Assembly (NCBI GenBank): GCA_036227345.1 | Contig: CP109468.1 | Location: 7,378,001-7,442,000 of the forward strand | DNA from: Streptomyces sp. NBC_01463 | GTDB taxonomy: Bacteria > Actinomycetota > Actinomycetes > Streptomycetales > Streptomycetaceae | Length of the DNA stretch: 64,000 bases | Direction of reading: 5' to 3' | Shown here: piece by piece, positions 1 through 8,014 of the stretch | How the letters are laid out: each line of letters begins with the position of its first letter | Position numbering within the stretch: position 1 is the stretch's first letter | Notes under the pieces: model-generated | The model's database searches: none | Told to the model about the DNA's origin: nothing | Seen by the model: only the letters and a program-made list of their open reading frames with translations | Program-made: the position numbers and the translations under genes

Positions 1-141
1 TCGGGTGACCGCACGGAGAAGACGTCCGCGATGACACAGGCCCTGGCCGACGCGTTCGCCGTGGGGATCGCGGAGCACCCGGAGGACTGGCACATGCTCC
101 AGCGGCTCTGGCTCGCCGACCTCGAAACCCGCGGGAACTAG
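1..141 (+). CDS. Phosphatidylinositol mannoside acyltransferase, 3' end only
   Basis: Only the last 46 codons are in the window; the frame is open from base 1 and ends at TAG 139-141. The tail HPEDWHMLQRLWLADLE is the typical C-terminus of the HtrB/LpxL-type acyltransferases of actinobacteria (PatA-like), which acylate phosphatidylinositol mannosides at the inner face of the membrane. The next gene is the mannosyltransferase pimA, which fits the usual PIM cluster. The catalytic HX4D motif lies outside the window, so the call rests on the C-terminal signature and the neighbour. Confidence 0.75.
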   Translation, partial: SGDRTEKTSAMTQALADAFAVGIAEHPEDWHMLQRLWLADLETRGN

Positions 142-213
142 GGCGTGTTTCGAAAGTCCCGCCTGCTCGGCGACCCTTCGGGCGGACGGCGCTACTTTTT
201 TCGAAACACGCCC
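141..213. repeat. 73 bp palindromic repeat element, 15 bp perfect arms
   Basis: GGGCGTGTTTCGAAA at 141-155 is repeated in perfect inversion at 199-213. The 43 bp between contain a second, weaker dyad (GTCCCGCC near 156 against GGGCGGAC near 180). The left arm overlaps the last base of the upstream stop codon. Size and symmetry suggest a REP/MITE-like extragenic repeat that could also terminate transcription of the acyltransferase gene. Confidence 0.7.
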
Positions 214-214
214 C

Positions 215-381
215 AGGGCCTGTCGTCCGGGGTCATTCCGGGCTCGCGGGGTCCGGCGCACGGTCCCCCGGGCCCCTGGCCTCGCTCGACGAGGGGAGCC
301 CCCGTCCGACGCCCTCCTCGCCCCGCAACCGCACGCACCGGACCACGCTCCCCGATCCGGCCTGATCCGACGAAAGGCCCT
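215..381. mobile_element. Candidate 167 bp MITE with imperfect terminal inverted repeats
   Basis: The left end (215-235) starts AGGGCCTGTCGTCCGGGGTCA and the right end (363-381) reads, in reverse complement, AGGGCCTTTCGTCGGATCA, so the two ends match with few differences. There is no reading frame of note inside. Terminal repeats of this look are common in Streptomyces intergenic regions and recall IS ends, but I cannot identify a parent transposon. The element stops 4 bp before the pimA start codon, and its last bases (AAAGG, 373-377) are the only plausible ribosome binding site for pimA. Confidence 0.55.
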
Positions 382-385
382 AGCA

Positions 386-1546
386 GTGAAGATCGGCATC
401 GTCTGCCCGTACTCCTGGGACGTACCCGGCGGCGTGCAGTTCCACATCCGGGACCTGGCCGAGCACCTGATCCGCCTCGGCCACCAGGTGTCCGTGCTGG
501 CCCCGGCCGACGACGAGACGCCGCTGCCGCCGTACGTGGTGTCCGCGGGCCGGGCCGTGCCAGTCCCGTACAACGGCTCCGTCGCCCGGCTGAACTTCGG
601 CTTCCTGTCCGCGGCGCGGGTGCGGCGGTGGCTGCACGACGGCACCTTCGACGTGATCCACATCCATGAGCCGACCTCGCCGTCCCTGGGCCTGCTGACC
701 TGCTGGGCGGCGCAGGGGCCGATCGTCGCCACGTTCCACACGTCCAACCCGCGCTCCCGGGCGATGATCGCCGCGTATCCGATCCTGCAGCCGGCGCTGG
801 AGAAGATCAGCGCGCGCATCGCGGTGAGCGAGTACGCGCGCCGGACCCTGGTCGAGCACCTGGGCGGCGACGCCGTGGTCATTCCGAACGGGGTCGACGT
901 CGGTTTCTTCGCCGCCGCCGAGCCCCGGCCCGAGTGGCAGGGCGGCACGATCGGCTTCATCGGCCGGATCGACGAACCCCGCAAGGGCCTGCCCGTCCTC
1001 ATGCGGGCGCTGCCCGCGATCCTCGCCGCCCGCCCGGAGACCAGACTGCTGGTGGCGGGCCGGGGCGACGAGGAGGAGGCCGTCGCCTCGCTGCCGAAGG
1101 AGATGCGCGCGCGCGTCGAGTTCCTCGGCATGGTGAGCGACGAGGACAAGGCACGGCTGCTGCGCAGCGTCGACGTGTACGTCGCGCCCAACACCGGCGG
1201 CGAGAGCTTCGGCATCATCCTGGTCGAGGCCATGTCGGCCGGCGCGCCGGTCCTCGCCAGCGATCTGGACGCCTTCGCGCAGGTCCTGGACCTGGGCGCG
1301 GCGGGCGAACTCTTCGCCAACGAGGACGCGGACGCGCTGGCCGCGGCGGCGGTCCGGCTGCTGGGCGACCCCGGGCGGCGCGCGGAGCTGCGGGAGCGCG
1401 GCAGCGCCCATGTGCGGCGCTTCGACTGGTCGACGGTCGGGGCGGACATCCTCGCCGTGTACGAGACGGTGGCGGACGGCGCCGCGTCGGTCGCCGCGGA
1501 CGAACGCACGGGCCTGCGGGCCCGGTTCGGGCTGGCCCGGGACTGA
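386..1546 (+). CDS. pimA: Phosphatidyl-myo-inositol alpha-mannosyltransferase
   Basis: A 386-residue GT-B glycosyltransferase of family GT4. It would transfer mannose from GDP-mannose to phosphatidylinositol on the cytosolic membrane face, the first step of PIM synthesis. The N-terminus MKIGIVCPYSWDVPGG has the Gly-rich acceptor loop, GFIGRIDEPRKG (about residues 190-201) is the donor-side loop, and ESFGIILVE (about 273-281) is the EX7E motif. The GTG start at 386 is chosen because homology begins immediately; its ribosome binding site lies in the repeat element just upstream. The neighbour is a PIM acyltransferase. The family is certain, PimA specificity is likely. Confidence 0.85.
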   Translation: MKIGIVCPYSWDVPGGVQFHIRDLAEHLIRLGHQVSVLAPADDETPLPPYVVSAGRAVPVPYNGSVARLNFGFLSAARVRRWLHDGTFDVIHIHEPTSPSLGLLTCWAAQGPIVATFHTSNPRSRAMIAAYPILQPALEKISARIAVSEYARRTLVEHLGGDAVVIPNGVDVGFFAAAEPRPEWQGGTIGFIGRIDEPRKGLPVLMRALPAILAARPETRLLVAGRGDEEEAVASLPKEMRARVEFLGMVSDEDKARLLRSVDVYVAPNTGGESFGIILVEAMSAGAPVLASDLDAFAQVLDLGAAGELFANEDADALAAAAVRLLGDPGRRAELRERGSAHVRRFDWSTVGADILAVYETVADGAASVAADERTGLRARFGLARD

Positions 1547-1670
1547 GGGCGGGCCGGGGGCCGGGGCCCGGCCCCGGACCGACGGCGCACGCGGGACCGG
1601 GCGCCGCCCGGCCCCGCTTCCGGGCGGCTGCCGCCACGCCCGGGGAGGCCGGCGCGCCTCCGCGCACCGG

Positions 1671-1685
1671 TAGCCTTGCCGCCCG
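1671..1685 (+). promoter_or_regulatory. Leaderless promoter, -10 box TAGCCT
   Basis: TAGCCT (1671-1676) lies 8 bases before GTG 1685 and no Shine-Dalgarno sequence is present. This is the usual spacing for a leaderless Streptomyces transcript and supports GTG 1685 over the in-frame TTG at 1676. I see no clear -35 box. Confidence 0.45.
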
Positions 1686-2230
1686 TGACCGAAACCCTCA
1701 TCTGGGCCGCCGTCGTGCTCATCGCGATCGGCCTGTACCTCAGCTGGACCGCCGGCCGCCTCGACCGGCTCCACACCCGCATCGACGCGGCCCGGGCCGC
1801 CCTCGACGCCCAACTGCTGCGCCGTGCCTCGGTCACCCAGGAACTCGCCACGTCCGGTGTCCTCGACCCGGCCTCCTCCATCGTGCTGTACGAGGCCGCG
1901 CACGCCGCCCGTCAGTCGGAGGAGGAGCACCGCGAGGTCGCCGAGAGCGAACTGAGCACCGCCCTGCGTGCCGTGTTCGGCGAGCGGGCGCAGGTGGAGG
2001 CGGTGAAGGAGATCCCGGGCGGCGAGGAGGCCGCGTCGGAGCTGGCCGCCGCCGTGCGCCGGGTCCCGATGGCGCGCAGGTTCCACAACGACGCGGTGCG
2101 GGCGGCGCGTGCGCTGCGCCGCCACCGCACGGTGCGCTGGTTCCGGCTGGCCGGGCACGCGCCCTTCCCGCTGGCCTTCGAGATGGACGACGAGCCGCCG
2201 GTCGCCCTCGCGGACCGTCCGGTCAGCTGA
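1685..2230 (+). CDS. LemA-like membrane-anchored protein
   Basis: 181 residues. One N-terminal membrane helix (about residues 6-24) is followed by a helical cytosolic or extracytoplasmic body. The C-terminal part RRVPMARRFHNDAVRAARAL ... APFPLAFEM matches the end of the LemA fold (ND-V-YN, then FPL and a terminal FE). The function of LemA proteins is not settled. The start is set at GTG 1685 because a -10 box sits directly before it. It lies between pimA and pdxS, 138 bp after pimA, and is probably transcribed on its own. Confidence 0.65.
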   Translation: MTETLIWAAVVLIAIGLYLSWTAGRLDRLHTRIDAARAALDAQLLRRASVTQELATSGVLDPASSIVLYEAAHAARQSEEEHREVAESELSTALRAVFGERAQVEAVKEIPGGEEAASELAAAVRRVPMARRFHNDAVRAARALRRHRTVRWFRLAGHAPFPLAFEMDDEPPVALADRPVS

Positions 2231-2339
2231 CGGGACGCAGCCGGGCCCGGGGCCCGCGCGGCGGCGGATCAGTCCAAAACGATCCACCGGCCTTCCATTG
2301 GCCCTTGCTGTGGACTGGTGCCGGAGAGTTTGCTCAGCA

Positions 2340-2356
2340 GTGCGGGACTCCCGCAC
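2340..2356 (+). other. Hairpin in the pdxS leader
   Basis: GTGCGGG (2340-2346) pairs with CCCGCAC (2350-2356) around the loop ACT, 33 bases before the pdxS start. There is no U-tract, so a terminator is unlikely. It may be a structural part of the leader. Confidence 0.4.
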
Positions 2357-2389
2357 GCCCAGCAGTCTTTCTCCCAGTGAGGTCGATCC

Positions 2390-3310
2390 GTGTCCACGCT
2401 TCCCACCACCCCGCAGTCCGCCGACGCCCCCGCAACCGGCACCGCCCGCGTCAAGCGCGGCATGGCCGAGCAGCTCAAGGGCGGCGTGATCATGGACGTC
2501 GTCAACGCCGAGCAGGCGAAGATCGCCGAGGACGCGGGCGCCGTGGCCGTCATGGCCCTGGAGCGGGTGCCCGCCGACATCCGCAAGGACGGCGGCGTGG
2601 CCCGGATGTCCGACCCGAACATGATCGAGGAGATCATCGAGTCGGTCTCCATCCCGGTGATGGCGAAGTCCCGCATCGGCCACTTCGTCGAGGCCCAGGT
2701 GCTGCAGTCCCTCGGCGTCGACTACATCGACGAGTCCGAGGTCCTCACCCCGGCCGACGAGGTCAACCACAGCGACAAGTTCGCCTTCACCACCCCGTTC
2801 GTCTGCGGCGCCACCAACCTGGGCGAGGCGCTGCGCCGCATCGCCGAGGGCGCGGCCATGATCCGCTCGAAGGGCGAGGCCGGCACCGGCAACGTCGTCG
2901 AGGCCGTCCGCCACCTGCGCCAGATCAAGAACGAGATCGCCCGGCTGCGCGGCTACGACAACAACGAGCTGTACGCCGCCGCCAAGGACCTCCGCGCCCC
3001 TTACGAGCTGGTCAAGGAGGTCGCCGAGCTCGGCAAGCTGCCCGTCGTCCTCTTCTCCGCGGGCGGCGTCGCCACCCCGGCCGACGCCGCGCTGATGCGC
3101 CAGCTCGGCGCCGAGGGCGTCTTCGTCGGCTCCGGCATCTTCAAGTCCGGCGACCCGGCCAAGCGCGCCGCCGCCATCGTCAAGGCCACCACGTTCTTCG
3201 ACGACCCGAAGATCATCGCGGACGCCTCGCGCAACCTGGGCGAGGCCATGGTCGGCATCAACTGCGACACGCTGCCCGAGACCGAGCGCTACGCCAACCG
3301 CGGCTGGTAG
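2390..3310 (+). CDS. pdxS: Pyridoxal 5'-phosphate synthase, synthase subunit
   Basis: 306-residue TIM-barrel protein. With the glutaminase PdxT it makes PLP from ribose 5-phosphate, glyceraldehyde 3-phosphate and ammonia (the DXP-independent route). [22 protein letters not shown] opens the conserved core after a short variable N-terminus. [10 protein letters not shown] is the phosphate-binding loop and the Schiff-base lysines lie in the expected strands. GTG 2390 has GAGG 10 bases upstream. pdxT follows after 6 bp, so the two subunits are co-expressed. Confidence 0.95.
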   Translation: MSTLPTTPQSADAPATGTARVKRGMAEQLKGGVIMDVVNAEQAKIAEDAGAVAVMALERVPADIRKDGGVARMSDPNMIEEIIESVSIPVMAKSRIGHFVEAQVLQSLGVDYIDESEVLTPADEVNHSDKFAFTTPFVCGATNLGEALRRIAEGAAMIRSKGEAGTGNVVEAVRHLRQIKNEIARLRGYDNNELYAAAKDLRAPYELVKEVAELGKLPVVLFSAGGVATPADAALMRQLGAEGVFVGSGIFKSGDPAKRAAAIVKATTFFDDPKIIADASRNLGEAMVGINCDTLPETERYANRGW

Positions 3311-3316
3311 TCACTG

Positions 3317-3910
3317 ATGAGCGACACCCCTGTGATCGGCGTCCTGGCTCTCCAGGGCGACGTACGGGAACACCTGATCGCCCTGGCCTCGGCGGACGCC
3401 CTGGCCAGGCCGGTCCGGCGTCCCGAGGAACTCGCCGAGGTCGACGGCCTGGTCATCCCCGGCGGCGAGTCCACCACGATGTCCAAGCTGGCCGCCCTGT
3501 TCGGCATGCTGGAACCGCTCCGCGAGCGGGTACGGGCCGGGATGCCGGTCTACGGCACCTGCGCCGGAATGATCCTGCTCGCCGACAAGATCCTCGACCC
3601 GCGCTCGGGCCAGGAGACGCTCGGCGGCATCGACATGATCGTGCGCCGTAACGCTTTCGGGCGGCAGAACGAGTCCTTCGAGGCGGCCGTCGAGGTCGCC
3701 GGGATCGAGGGCGGCCCCGTCGAGGGCGTCTTCATCCGGGCCCCCTGGGTCGAGTCCGTGGGCGCGCAGGCCAAGGTGGTCGCCGAGCACGGCGGGCACA
3801 TCGTGGCGGTACGGCAGGGAAACGCCCTTGCCACGTCATTCCACCCGGAACTGACCGGAGACCACCGGCTTCACGCGTACTTCGTCGACATGGTGCGCGC
3901 AGTCAGCTGA
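3317..3910 (+). CDS. pdxT: Pyridoxal 5'-phosphate synthase, glutaminase subunit
   Basis: 197-residue class I glutamine amidotransferase that releases ammonia from glutamine and channels it into PdxS. The nucleophile Cys is in GTCAGM, PGGEST is the Gly-rich loop, and the His-Glu pair is in TSFHPEL near the C-terminus, so the triad is complete. The gene is 6 bp behind pdxS. Length is normal for the family. Confidence 0.95.
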   Translation: MSDTPVIGVLALQGDVREHLIALASADALARPVRRPEELAEVDGLVIPGGESTTMSKLAALFGMLEPLRERVRAGMPVYGTCAGMILLADKILDPRSGQETLGGIDMIVRRNAFGRQNESFEAAVEVAGIEGGPVEGVFIRAPWVESVGAQAKVVAEHGGHIVAVRQGNALATSFHPELTGDHRLHAYFVDMVRAVS

Positions 3911-3971
3911 CTCGACCCCGGTAGGATCTCTCGGGTTCGTACGGAATTTGGTGACGCGAAGGAGAAGGCAG

Positions 3972-4724
3972 ATGTCCGGCCACTCTAAATGGGCTACGAC
4001 GAAGCACAAGAAGGCCGTGATTGACGCCAAGCGCGGCAAGCTCTTCGCGAAGCTGATCAAGAACATCGAGGTCGCGGCCCGCACCGGCGGTGTGGACCCC
4101 GAGGGCAATCCGACCCTTGTGGACGCGATCCAGAAGGCGAAGAAGAGCTCGGTCCCGAACAAGAACATCGACTCCGCGGTCAAGCGCGGTGGCGGTCTCG
4201 AAGCGGGCGGCGTCGACTACCAGACGATCATGTACGAGGGCTACGGCCCGAACGGTGTCGCGGTGCTCATCGAGTGCCTCACCGACAACCGCAACCGCGC
4301 CGCCTCCGACGTCCGTGTCGCCATGACGCGCAACGGCGGCTCGATGGCCGACCCGGGCTCGGTCTCGTACCTGTTCAACCGCAAGGGCGTCGTCATCGTC
4401 CCCAAGGGCGAGCTGTCCGAGGACGACGTGCTGGGCGCCGTGCTCGACGCGGGCGCCGAGGAGGTCAACGACCTCGGCGAGACGTACGAGGTCGTCAGCG
4501 AGGCCACCGACATGGTCGCGGTCCGCACCGCGCTCCAGGAGGCGGGCATCGACTACGACTCGGCCGAGGCCAACTTCCTGCCCACCATGCAGGTCGACCT
4601 CGACGAGGACGGCGCGCGCAAGATCTTCAAGCTGATCGACGCGCTGGAGGACAGCGACGACGTGCAGAACGTCTTCGCCAACTTCGACGTCTCCGACGAG
4701 GTCATGGAGAAGGTCGACGCCTGA
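3972..4724 (+). CDS. yebC: YebC/PmpR-family regulatory protein
   Basis: 250 residues. [25 protein letters not shown] is the hallmark N-terminus of the YebC/TACO1 family, and the three-domain length is normal. Members have been described as transcription regulators and, more recently, as factors that relieve ribosome stalling. ATG 3972 follows AAGGAGAAGG and starts exactly at the conserved MSGHSKW; an in-frame extension to 3948 is not conserved. In actinobacteria it commonly precedes ruvCAB, as here, but a strong terminator and a separate promoter lie between them. Confidence 0.92.
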   Translation: MSGHSKWATTKHKKAVIDAKRGKLFAKLIKNIEVAARTGGVDPEGNPTLVDAIQKAKKSSVPNKNIDSAVKRGGGLEAGGVDYQTIMYEGYGPNGVAVLIECLTDNRNRAASDVRVAMTRNGGSMADPGSVSYLFNRKGVVIVPKGELSEDDVLGAVLDAGAEEVNDLGETYEVVSEATDMVAVRTALQEAGIDYDSAEANFLPTMQVDLDEDGARKIFKLIDALEDSDDVQNVFANFDVSDEVMEKVDA

Positions 4725-4757
4725 GCGTCGCCGGGTGACCTGCGCAGCTGCTGTGCC

Positions 4758-4792
4758 GACGGGCCGACGGGGACACACCCCGTCGGCCCGTC
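4758..4792 (+). terminator. Strong hairpin terminator after yebC
   Basis: A 15 bp perfect stem (4758-4772 with 4778-4792) and loop ACACA. It has no long U-tract, as is usual in Streptomyces. It ends only 3 bp before the damage-type promoter of ruvC and so insulates ruvCAB from pdxST-yebC transcription. Confidence 0.75.
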
Positions 4793-4795
4793 GCA

Positions 4796-4818
4796 TTGTC
4801 AGTGCGAGCCGATAGCCT
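4796..4818 (+). promoter_or_regulatory. RecA-independent DNA-damage (PafBC-type) promoter of ruvCAB
   Basis: TTGTCAGTG (4796-4804), then 8 bases, then TAGCCT (4813-4818). This is a full match to TTGTCRGTG-N8-TAnnnT, known from mycobacterial and streptomycete DNA-repair genes and linked to the activator PafBC. Transcription should begin near 4825, leaving a leader of about 33 bases with GGGAGGGGG before GTG 4858. Confidence 0.85.
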
Positions 4819-4857
4819 GCCAGAACAGTTGACCGATCGGCAGGGAGGGGGCGAACC

Positions 4858-5427
4858 GTGCGGGTACTCGGCGTGGACCCCGGTCTGACCAGGTGCGGCG
4901 TCGGCGTCGTCGAAGGCGTCGCGGGCCGGCCCCTGACCATGCTCGGCGTCGGAGTGGTGCGCACCCCGTCCGACGCGGAGCTCGGCCACCGGCTGGTGGC
5001 CATCGAGCGCGGCATCGAGGAGTGGCTCGACGAGCACCGCCCCGAATACGTCGCGGTGGAGCGGGTGTTCGCCCAGCACAACGTCCGTACGGTGATGGGC
5101 ACCGCCCAGGCCAGCGCGGTCGCCATGCTCTGCGCCTCCCGGCGCGGCATCCCGGTGGCGCTGCACACGCCCAGCGAGGTCAAGGCCGCCGTCACCGGCA
5201 GCGGACGCGCGGACAAGGCACAGGTCGGAGCCATGGTGACCCGGCTCCTGCGGCTCGACGCCCCGCCGAAACCGGCGGACGCCGCCGACGCCCTCGCCCT
5301 CGCCATCTGCCACATCTGGCGGGCCCCCGCGCTCAACCGCCTCCAGCAGGCGCACGCGGCGGCCGCCGCCCGCACCCCGCGCGTCCCGCGCACCGCAGCA
5401 GCCCCCGTCCGGAAGGTCCCCCGATGA
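4858..5427 (+). CDS. ruvC: Crossover junction endodeoxyribonuclease RuvC
   Basis: 189 residues. It resolves Holliday junctions by symmetrical cleavage, working with the RuvAB motor encoded directly downstream. The RNase H-like acidic residues are visible: Asp in [12 protein letters not shown], Glu in AVERVF, and the C-terminal Asp pair in [14 protein letters not shown] 20-residue Ala/Pro/Arg-rich tail follows the fold. GTG 4858 has a GA-rich ribosome binding site. The stop overlaps the ruvA start (ATGA). Confidence 0.95.
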   Translation: MRVLGVDPGLTRCGVGVVEGVAGRPLTMLGVGVVRTPSDAELGHRLVAIERGIEEWLDEHRPEYVAVERVFAQHNVRTVMGTAQASAVAMLCASRRGIPVALHTPSEVKAAVTGSGRADKAQVGAMVTRLLRLDAPPKPADAADALALAICHIWRAPALNRLQQAHAAAAARTPRVPRTAAAPVRKVPR

Positions 5428-6050
5428 TCGCCTTCGTCACCGGCCCCGTCGCCGCGCTCGCCCCGACCACGGCCGTGATCGAGGTCGGCGGCATCGGCAT
5501 GGCCGTCCAGTGCGCGCCGAACACCCTGGCGTCCCTCCGGGTCGGCAAGGAGGCCAAGCTCGCCACCTCCCTCGTCGTACGGGAGGACTCGCTGACGCTC
5601 TACGGCTTCGCCGACGACGACGAACGGCAGGTCTTCGAGCTCCTCCAGACCGCCAGCGGGGTCGGACCCCGGCTCGCCCAGGCCATGCTCGCCACGCACA
5701 CCCCCGACGCCCTGCGCATCGCCGTGGCCACCGGCGACGAGAAGGCGCTCACCGCCGTCTCCGGGATCGGCAAGAAGGGCGCCCAGAAGCTCCTGCTCGA
5801 ACTGAAGGACCGCCTCGGCGAACCGGTCGGCGCGCACATCGGCCAGCAGGGCATCGGCACCGCCGTCTCCGTCGCCTGGCGCGACCAGCTGCACGCCGCG
5901 CTCATCGGCCTCGGCTACGCGACCCGCGAGGCCGACGAGGCCGTGTCCGCCGTGGCACCGCAGGCCGAGGCTGCCCTCGCGGAGGGCGCGCAGCCGCCCG
6001 TGCCGCAGCTGCTGCGCGCCGCCCTGCAGAGCCTCAGCCGCGCGCGCTGA
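5424..6050 (+). CDS. ruvA: Holliday junction DNA helicase subunit RuvA
   Basis: 208 residues. It binds the four-way junction and loads Ruv[13 protein letters not shown] starts the N-terminal OB fold. Two helix-hairpin-helix motifs ([11 protein letters not shown] about residues 78-88, [15 protein letters not shown] about 113-127) contact DNA, and the C-terminal RuvB-binding domain is present (about 150-208). It overlaps ruvC by 4 bp, which implies translational coupling. Confidence 0.95.
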   Translation: MIAFVTGPVAALAPTTAVIEVGGIGMAVQCAPNTLASLRVGKEAKLATSLVVREDSLTLYGFADDDERQVFELLQTASGVGPRLAQAMLATHTPDALRIAVATGDEKALTAVSGIGKKGAQKLLLELKDRLGEPVGAHIGQQGIGTAVSVAWRDQLHAALIGLGYATREADEAVSAVAPQAEAALAEGAQPPVPQLLRAALQSLSRAR

Positions 6051-6132
6051 GCGGACCCGGGCACCACCCCTGACGCGCCGGGCCCGGCACACCACGGGCC
6101 GGCACCGAAACACCCGAGGCGGGACTGACGAG

Positions 6133-7206
6133 ATGAACTGGGACGAGACCGGACCCGACACCGACGAGCTGCTCGACGAGCGGCTCGTCGACGCCGGCGC
6201 GGACGGTGAGGACACCGCGGTCGAGGCGGCGCTGCGCCCCAAGGACCTCGACGAGTTCGTCGGCCAGGAGAAGGTGCGCGAACAGCTGGACCTCGTCCTC
6301 AAGGCGGCCCGCGCCCGCGGAGCCACCGCCGACCACGTCCTCCTCTCCGGCGCCCCGGGCCTGGGCAAGACCACCCTCTCCATGATCATCGCCGCGGAGA
6401 TGAACGCACCGATCCGGATCACCTCAGGACCCGCCATCCAGCACGCGGGCGACCTGGCGGCGATCCTGTCCTCCCTCCAGGAGGGCGAGGTCCTCTTCCT
6501 CGACGAGATCCACCGCATGTCCCGGCCCGCCGAGGAGATGCTCTACATGGCGATGGAGGACTTCCGGGTCGACGTGATCGTCGGCAAGGGGCCCGGGGCC
6601 ACCGCCATCCCGCTGGAGCTGCCGCCCTTCACCCTGGTCGGCGCGACCACCAGGGCCGGACTGCTGCCGCCCCCGCTGCGCGACCGCTTCGGCTTCACCG
6701 GACACATGGAGTTCTACGCCCCCACCGAACTGGAACGGGTGATTCACCGCTCGGCCGGCCTCCTCGACGTGGAGATCGACGTCGCGGGCGCCGCCGAGAT
6801 CGCCGGCCGCTCCCGCGGCACGCCCCGCATCGCCAACCGGCTGCTGCGCCGGGTCCGGGACTACGCCCAGGTCAAGGCCGACGGCAGGATCGACCGGGAG
6901 ACCGCCGCCGCGGCCCTCAAGGTGTACGAGGTCGACGCCAGGGGACTGGACCGGCTGGACCGGGCGGTCCTCGGCGCCCTGCTGAAACTCTTCGGCGGCG
7001 GCCCGGTGGGCCTGTCCACGCTCGCGGTCGCCGTGGGGGAGGAGCGCGAGACCGTCGAGGAGGTCGCGGAGCCCTTCCTCGTCCGGGAAGGACTGCTGGC
7101 CAGGACGCCGCGCGGACGGGTCGCCACCCCCGCCGCCTGGGCCCATCTCGGGCTCGTTCCTCCGCAGCACGGCGGAAAGGGACAACAGGGCCTCTTCGGG
7201 GCGTGA
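6133..7206 (+). CDS. ruvB: Holliday junction branch migration ATPase RuvB
   Basis: 357 residues. It is the hexameric AAA+ motor of branch migration. Walker A is [11 protein letters not shown] (about residues 75-85), Walker B is FLDEIHRM, sensor 1 is GATTRAG, and the arginine-finger region is LRDRFGF. A C-terminal winged helix follows. It has a short acidic N-terminal extension before the usual [12 protein letters not shown] start. It lies 82 bp after ruvA and probably shares its damage-inducible transcript. Confidence 0.95.
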   Translation: MNWDETGPDTDELLDERLVDAGADGEDTAVEAALRPKDLDEFVGQEKVREQLDLVLKAARARGATADHVLLSGAPGLGKTTLSMIIAAEMNAPIRITSGPAIQHAGDLAAILSSLQEGEVLFLDEIHRMSRPAEEMLYMAMEDFRVDVIVGKGPGATAIPLELPPFTLVGATTRAGLLPPPLRDRFGFTGHMEFYAPTELERVIHRSAGLLDVEIDVAGAAEIAGRSRGTPRIANRLLRRVRDYAQVKADGRIDRETAAAALKVYEVDARGLDRLDRAVLGALLKLFGGGPVGLSTLAVAVGEERETVEEVAEPFLVREGLLARTPRGRVATPAAWAHLGLVPPQHGGKGQQGLFGA

Positions 7207-7253
7207 TGCATCACAGGTTGACTCACAGAGGAACCACAGTGCGATGCTGGGCG

Positions 7254-7283
7254 TTGTTCCATCGATGCGGACTCGCTTAGACT
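7254..7283 (+). promoter_or_regulatory. Likely vegetative promoter of yajC-secD-secF
   Basis: TTGTTC (7254-7259) and TAGACT (7278-7283) are separated by 18 bases. This predicts a start near 7290 and an 80-base leader before yajC. Confidence 0.5.
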
Positions 7284-7370
7284 CCGCCGATGCCGCCCTT
7301 AAAGGTCGGTGTACCCACCCCCGTAGACCAGGCCGCCTTCCAGCGCGGTCGTGCGAAGGAAAATCGTCCC

Positions 7371-7868
7371 GTGAATCCCGTGACTCTCCTCCCCTTCATC
7401 GTGCTCATCGGGGCCATGTTCCTGATGACGCGGTCCGCCAAGAAGAAGCAGGCGGCGGCTGCGAACATGCGCAATGAAATGCAGCCCGGCACCGGCGTCC
7501 GGACGATCGGGGGCATGTACGCCACCGTCAAGGAGCTTCACGACGACACGGTCCTCCTTGAGGTCGCCCCCGGCGTCCACGCCATCTACGCCAAGAACGC
7601 CATCGGTGCCGTCCTGGACGACGCGGAGTACAACCGCATCGTCCACGGCGACGTGGAGGAGCTCGACGTCGACGGCGCGGTCGTTCCGGACGACGCCTCC
7701 TCGCTCACCGAGCTCGACGCCGCCCCGGACGAGGCAGCCGACGACGCCGACGACGCGAAGACGGACCTGGTCAAGAAGACCGGTTCCGACGACGTCGACG
7801 CCGAGAAGGCCGACGAGGCCGGCAAGAAGTCCGAGGGCAAGGCCGACGGCGAGGCCGACGCGAAGTAG
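7371..7868 (+). CDS. yajC: Preprotein translocase accessory subunit YajC
   Basis: 165 residues with one N-terminal membrane helix (VTLLPFIVLIGAMFLM). The conserved cytosolic core MQPGTGVRTIGGMYATV is followed by a long acidic, Lys/Asp/Glu-rich tail (about residues 95-165) that is longer than in E. coli YajC. It associates with SecDF at the translocon, and secD-secF follow. GTG 7371 is chosen over the in-frame ATG 7290 because GAAGGA lies 10 bases upstream and the residues before it are not conserved. Confidence 0.9.
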   Translation: MNPVTLLPFIVLIGAMFLMTRSAKKKQAAAANMRNEMQPGTGVRTIGGMYATVKELHDDTVLLEVAPGVHAIYAKNAIGAVLDDAEYNRIVHGDVEELDVDGAVVPDDASSLTELDAAPDEAADDADDAKTDLVKKTGSDDVDAEKADEAGKKSEGKADGEADAK

Positions 7869-7876
7869 CACACGAC

Positions 7877-7917
7877 CCGGGGATGCCGTGAGCCCACAGG
7901 CATCCGGCCATCCCCGG
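7877..7917 (+). terminator. Hairpin between yajC and secD, possible partial terminator
   Basis: CCGGGGATG (7877-7885) pairs with CATCCCCGG (7909-7917). An alternative inner pairing ATGCC/GGCAT (7883-7887 with 7899-7903) competes with it. It may set the ratio of YajC to SecDF rather than stop all transcription. Confidence 0.4.
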
Positions 7918-8014
7918 ACCGTGCGGTCTTCTGCGGGGGCGGGTCCCCACTAAACTTCGTGGCCGCTCGGGCGCGTACCCGGCGCGGGGCGGTTGGACAG
8001 GGAGAAACGAGAAG

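Noticed and set aside
4266..4288. TTGTCGGTG on the - strand inside yebC, like the damage promoter -35 block
   Set aside because: No TAnnnT follows at 8 bases and it lies inside a gene with no start codon nearby.
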